Made by a program: the position numbers and the translations under genes. Of a DNA stretch of 64,000 nt, positions 56,912 to 64,000 are shown in pieces (position 1 is the first letter of the stretch; every line of letters begins with the position of its first letter). The stretch is taken from NCBI RefSeq assembly GCF_036898095.1, contig NC_090757.1, positions 67,003,911 to 67,067,910 on the forward strand, read 5' to 3'. Below the pieces are notes generated by a model that searched no databases, was not told where the DNA came from, and saw nothing but the letters and a program-made list of their open reading frames with translations. The stretch comes from Palaemon carinicauda. Lineage: Eukaryota > Arthropoda > Malacostraca > Decapoda > Palaemonidae.

Positions 56912-57008
56912 CTTCCATCAGGATGCCATGGCTTGAGCCCAAAAAACGGATTTTGAGCGAAGCGAAAAATCTATTTTTGGGTGAGATAGCCATGGCGTCC
57001 TGATGGAC
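56912..57008 (+). repeat. Internal complementary region of DIRS copy 2
   Basis: The left half (TTCCATCAGGATGCCATGGC, then TTGAGCCC) is the reverse complement of the left tip (48644-48670). The right half (ACGGATTTTGAGCGAAGCGA, then AAAATCTATTTTTGGG) is the reverse complement of the right tip (57430-57472). They join at CCCAAAAAACGG. Confidence 0.9.
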
Positions 57009-57087
57009 CCTCCCTGCTACTTCGTCCAGCCTTTCAGGCCCCACCCTGTCCTGCTGTATCATGGTGATCGGCAAGCAACTGGCATCA

Positions 57088-57472
57088 GGATGAGGACGGA
57101 CGTGACGTCATTTAGCATGGCGCCCGTTTGTTTACGTTTCGAGTACCAAAAGTAGACACGGACGAGTATAGCTGTGGAACGGCTCCCCAGCTATCCTCCG
57201 CCCCTCCACATCGAAGTGTTAACTCTATGTGGGGTGCAGATAGCTATGTGGCTCGTTAATACATGCGTCCCCTGTTGATATACGATGTCTTAAAGGGAAA
57301 CCTTTAGGATACTCGCTCCAGAAGTTAGAATTCTGTGATAACCTGTGGTTAAATTCTCTGGGAATTTCTTAGTAGTTATATACCCAAGGAAGCTACCAAA
57401 AAGGAACCTTCCATCATGACGCCCTGGCTATCTTACCCAAAAATAGATTTTTCGCTTCGCTCAAAATCCGTT
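57088..57472 (+). repeat. Right inverted terminal repeat of DIRS copy 2
   Basis: Reverse complement of 48637-48990; it ends CGCTTCGCTCAAAATCCG. Confidence 0.9.
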
Positions 57473-58098
57473 TATTAATCTTCTCCTCGTAAACCCAAGG
57501 AGGGTTTATGACTGATAATAGTATAATCTTCACTCAACGAAGCTTCTCTATCAAGTTTCTTCACCTCTCTCTCTCTCAAGTACGTTCAAATATGTTAGTG
57601 AACTCCTCGTAAATATTGTTCCAGTACTATCAGTTCTTCTAGATTAGCCATATCTATCACTTTGGCAGACTATCCATCTCTTAAAACATCCTTGTACCTT
57701 ATTAGCATAATCCAGGAAAGTAATTTTCTCATCCTTCCGCAAACTTAGGAATCTTCACTATAAAATTCATGGGTCATCTGATACACTTGCAGCATGTTCC
57801 TTTTAACTTCTTGATACTCTTTCCTCTGGTCCTGAGACAAGGCAAGATATGCACTGCGTCCTTTTCCAATAAGGATACTCTGCAATAGCACAGGCCATTT
57901 ATCTCCTGGCCATTCCATCGTCGATGCAACAGTTTCAAAATAATCGAAGAATTCGTCAGGAGCTTCTGTGAATTTTGGAAATAAGCTCTGCTTATTCGTC
58001 ACATTAAACACGGGATCGTGCATAGCAGGGGTCATCTCTGTCATAGTTGCCGAACTTGCACGAGCATTCAACAGTTTCAATGGCCTTGCTTGTCTTTC

Positions 58099-58188
<90 letters not shown>

Positions 58189-58540
58189 GCCGTCTTGCAA
58201 TTACTCTCACCTCTTCTATCTCTTCTGCCATCATCTTCAACTTAATCAAATTCTCTTCCGCTGCAAGTTGTCGAATCTCAGTCTCTACATTCCTTTCTGG
58301 TTTCATTCCTTCAGTTCCTAGGGCACCAGATACTTACTTAACTACAAATTCTGCTTCAACCTTCTCCAAAGATTTGCAAGCTGCTACAATATCTTCTTCT
58401 GAAAACTTTCCTGAGTTTATCAACGCTTCTAAGGCTAGACACTTCATTTGGGCTTTAATCATTCCACTCGTTGCATGGCCACCACATGCATTTAAAATAG
58501 AGCCACTAAGGTTTAGTTACATTAGCTTCCGATAATTCGT
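57473..58540 (-). pseudogene. Gmr1-like gag (N-terminal and capsid part) with in-frame (CT)n
   Basis: Minus strand: GGHATSGMIKAQMKCLALEA and FSEEDIVAACKSLEKV (about 58460-58350) open the protein. A helical segment (TEIRQLAAEENLIKLKMMA) leads into a poly-Glu-Arg run encoded by the microsatellite at 58101-58183. After it a SCAN-like capsid reads in another frame: FPKFTEAPDEFFDYFETVA, WPGDKWPVLLQSILIGKGRS and VKRNMLQVYQMTHEFY. It continues with FRKDEKITFLDYANKVQGCF and LEELIVLEQYLRGV after further frame changes, to the DIRS insertion at 57472. Repeat-length change in the microsatellite has put the halves in different frames. Confidence 0.78.
58101..58183. repeat. (CT)n microsatellite inside gag
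   Basis: About 80 bp of CT on the plus strand; on the minus strand it encodes alternating Glu-Arg. Confidence 0.97.
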
Positions 58541-58754
58541 GAACCATTGTGTTTTCCAAAAACTCCTGTACATTTTACTGTATTATCTTGTACTTTACAA
58601 AAATATTATACCTCTCCTAAAATATCCCCTAACAAGACAAATTTTCCCTCTCCGAAAATATCCCCTAACAATACACAGAATCTTATCAACACTAGATTTC
58701 TTAAACCTTTCATGTAAACACAGCCCTCTTATCGCCAATATTTAAAACAGACTC
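58541..58754 (-). other. Gmr1-like 5' leader
   Basis: A gene-free stretch between the presumed primer site and gag; nothing else recognised. Confidence 0.5.
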
Positions 58755-60431
<1,677 letters not shown>

Positions 60432-60459
60432 TATATAAACACAAGCACACATAATATGC

Positions 60460-60460
<1 letters not shown>

Positions 60461-60524
<64 letters not shown>

Positions 60525-60552
60525 GAGAGAGAGAGAGGAGAGGAGAGAGAGA
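60461..60552. repeat. Compound (TA)n-(GA)n microsatellite
   Basis: A TA run of about 18 bp, then GA repeats with GAGGA interruptions. Confidence 0.95.
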
Positions 60553-60735
60553 TTTCAAGCTGATATTTCGAGTTCTGGCGTCATAAAAATCTTTTTCATT
60601 CAAACACTTGCAACGTCAGGAAAAGAGTTTCGAGTTTTGATATTCTTGGAAAATCCCGCCTTTTATAAAAAGAAAATTTGGTCCATTTTATTGAAGGATT
60701 TAACCGTGGATTTTTAGTAAGCTCTTTGATGACTT

Positions 60736-60737
<2 letters not shown>

Positions 60738-60776
<39 letters not shown>
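60738..60776. repeat. (GA)n microsatellite
   Basis: About 38 bp of GA repeat. Confidence 0.95.

Positions 60777-61980
<1,204 letters not shown>

Positions 61981-62055
<75 letters not shown>
61981..62055. repeat. (CT)n microsatellite
   Basis: About 75 bp of CT repeat. Confidence 0.97.
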
Positions 62056-62059
<4 letters not shown>

Positions 62060-62814
62060 TGGTAGGGGCAAATACAGCCTTACTTCCGGTATATGCGCAT
62101 AGCTTATTTACATCAAAGTTTAAGTAATGTTTTGCTGAACTTCTTTACCATAAATTCATTTAGAGTATCTATGTGGGAAAACCCTAAATAAATATGGGAA
62201 ATAAATTATAAGCATTCAACAGTTTTCTCTTGTATAAGTATTTGTGAGTGATATACTGTATTTTGAAAAAGTTTCAATGATGAATATCTTGTTCTGCATC
62301 TCAAATAAAAAAAAATAAACATATAATTCATATGATTTAAAAATAGAGTAGATCACTAGAACCGCAGCATAGAAATAACAACTTAGATATAGAACCTAAA
62401 ATAAAAAAATCTTCAAAAGCAGATCATCAAAGCACTTTAATGACATCCCCATCCGGTAGTCTCTCGCGATAGATGATAAGGGATTAAAAATTATCGAGAA
62501 TTGTTCCGAAGTATCACAATAATTGTTGTATGAGGACGTTCATGGCTCTACTTCCAGAGGAGTCGTCCATAATCGTTTCATGAACTTAATAACACTAAAG
62601 GGAATTTGTTTCTCGTTACTTACAGTGAATTGATCTTTTCATCACGATTAGCCTTTATTCATTAATAAGATTAAAAGAGTTTCTCGGAATCCTGGCAATA
62701 TTGCATTTGGTGCAATTACTGCTTATGCCGCAGATACATACATTCATACATACATAGAAACATTGCCACATACATGCAAATATAAATATTTATGAACACA
62801 CACTCACGCACATA
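62056..62814. other. No feature seen
   Basis: AT-rich, nothing recognised. Confidence 0.5.

Positions 62815-64000
<1,186 letters not shown>

Larger units (their letters stand above)
48637..57472 (+). mobile_element. DIRS-like retrotransposon copy 2, nearly intact
   Basis: 8.8 kb with inverted terminal repeats (48637-48990 and 57088-57472), a 2.3-kb leader, gag, RT/RNase H/methyltransferase-like ORF, tyrosine recombinase ORF and an internal complementary region. The left tip is TTTTTGGGCTCAAGCC and the right tip is GCTCAAAATCCG. No target duplication is evident, as expected for DIRS. It interrupts gag of the Gmr1-like element. Edges are uncertain by a few bases because of T runs. Only gag and the gag-RT boundary carry stops or frame changes, so it is far younger than copy 1. 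Confidence 0.92.

Overview
The window looks like intergenic DNA from a large, repeat-rich arthropod genome, most likely a decapod crustacean (shrimp, prawn, crayfish or crab). The grounds are very long (AT)n, (CT)n and (CA)n microsatellites, several DIRS-like tyrosine-recombinase retrotransposons, and CsRn1-, Mag- and Gmr1-like Ty3/gypsy elements side by side. The species call is inference. No host gene is certain; the only candidate is one short exon-like stretch near 59.7 kb.

Layout. 1-2.5 kb: 5' part of a CsRn1-clade Ty3/gypsy element on the minus strand (LTR, tRNA-Trp-type primer site, gag, protease, RT), leaving the window at its left edge. 2.5-3.7 kb: (AT)n arrays and a fold-back element carrying a tRNA-like A box/B box unit. 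3.7-4.1 kb: scrap of a jockey-like LINE. 4.4-10.0 kb plus 17704-17732: a decayed plus-strand DIRS-like element (copy 1), split near its right end by a second, minus-strand DIRS-like family (10.0-17.7 kb) whose gag has a long Arg-Ser-Pro repeat domain. 17.7-20.2 kb: unassigned DNA with microsatellites.

20.2-58.8 kb is one nested stack. The oldest layer is a minus-strand Gmr1-like Ty3/gypsy element (integrase upstream of RT). It reads from gag at 58.5 kb down to RT at 20.2 kb, in pieces. Its gag is split by a nearly intact plus-strand DIRS-like element (copy 2, 48.6-57.5 kb). Between its zinc knuckle and protease lies a 25.5-kb tandem array of Mag-like Ty3/gypsy copies: five 490-bp LTRs alternate with four internal regions (A-D), and a single 5-bp target duplication (TTAAC) flanks the whole array. 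piggyBac-like non-autonomous elements sit at TTAA sites inside copies A and B. The insertion shared by A and B, and the point mutations shared by B and C, indicate that the array grew by LTR-LTR unequal exchange.

58.8-64 kb: microsatellites and AT-rich DNA without a recognised gene.

Function. The elements carry the usual retrotransposon modules: gag; protease, RT, RNase H and DDE integrase in the Ty3/gypsy elements; RT/RNase H, a methyltransferase-like module and a tyrosine recombinase in the DIRS elements. Most copies are broken by stops and frameshifts. DIRS copy 2 keeps long open RT/RNase H and recombinase frames, and Mag copy C keeps one open RT-RNase H-integrase frame.
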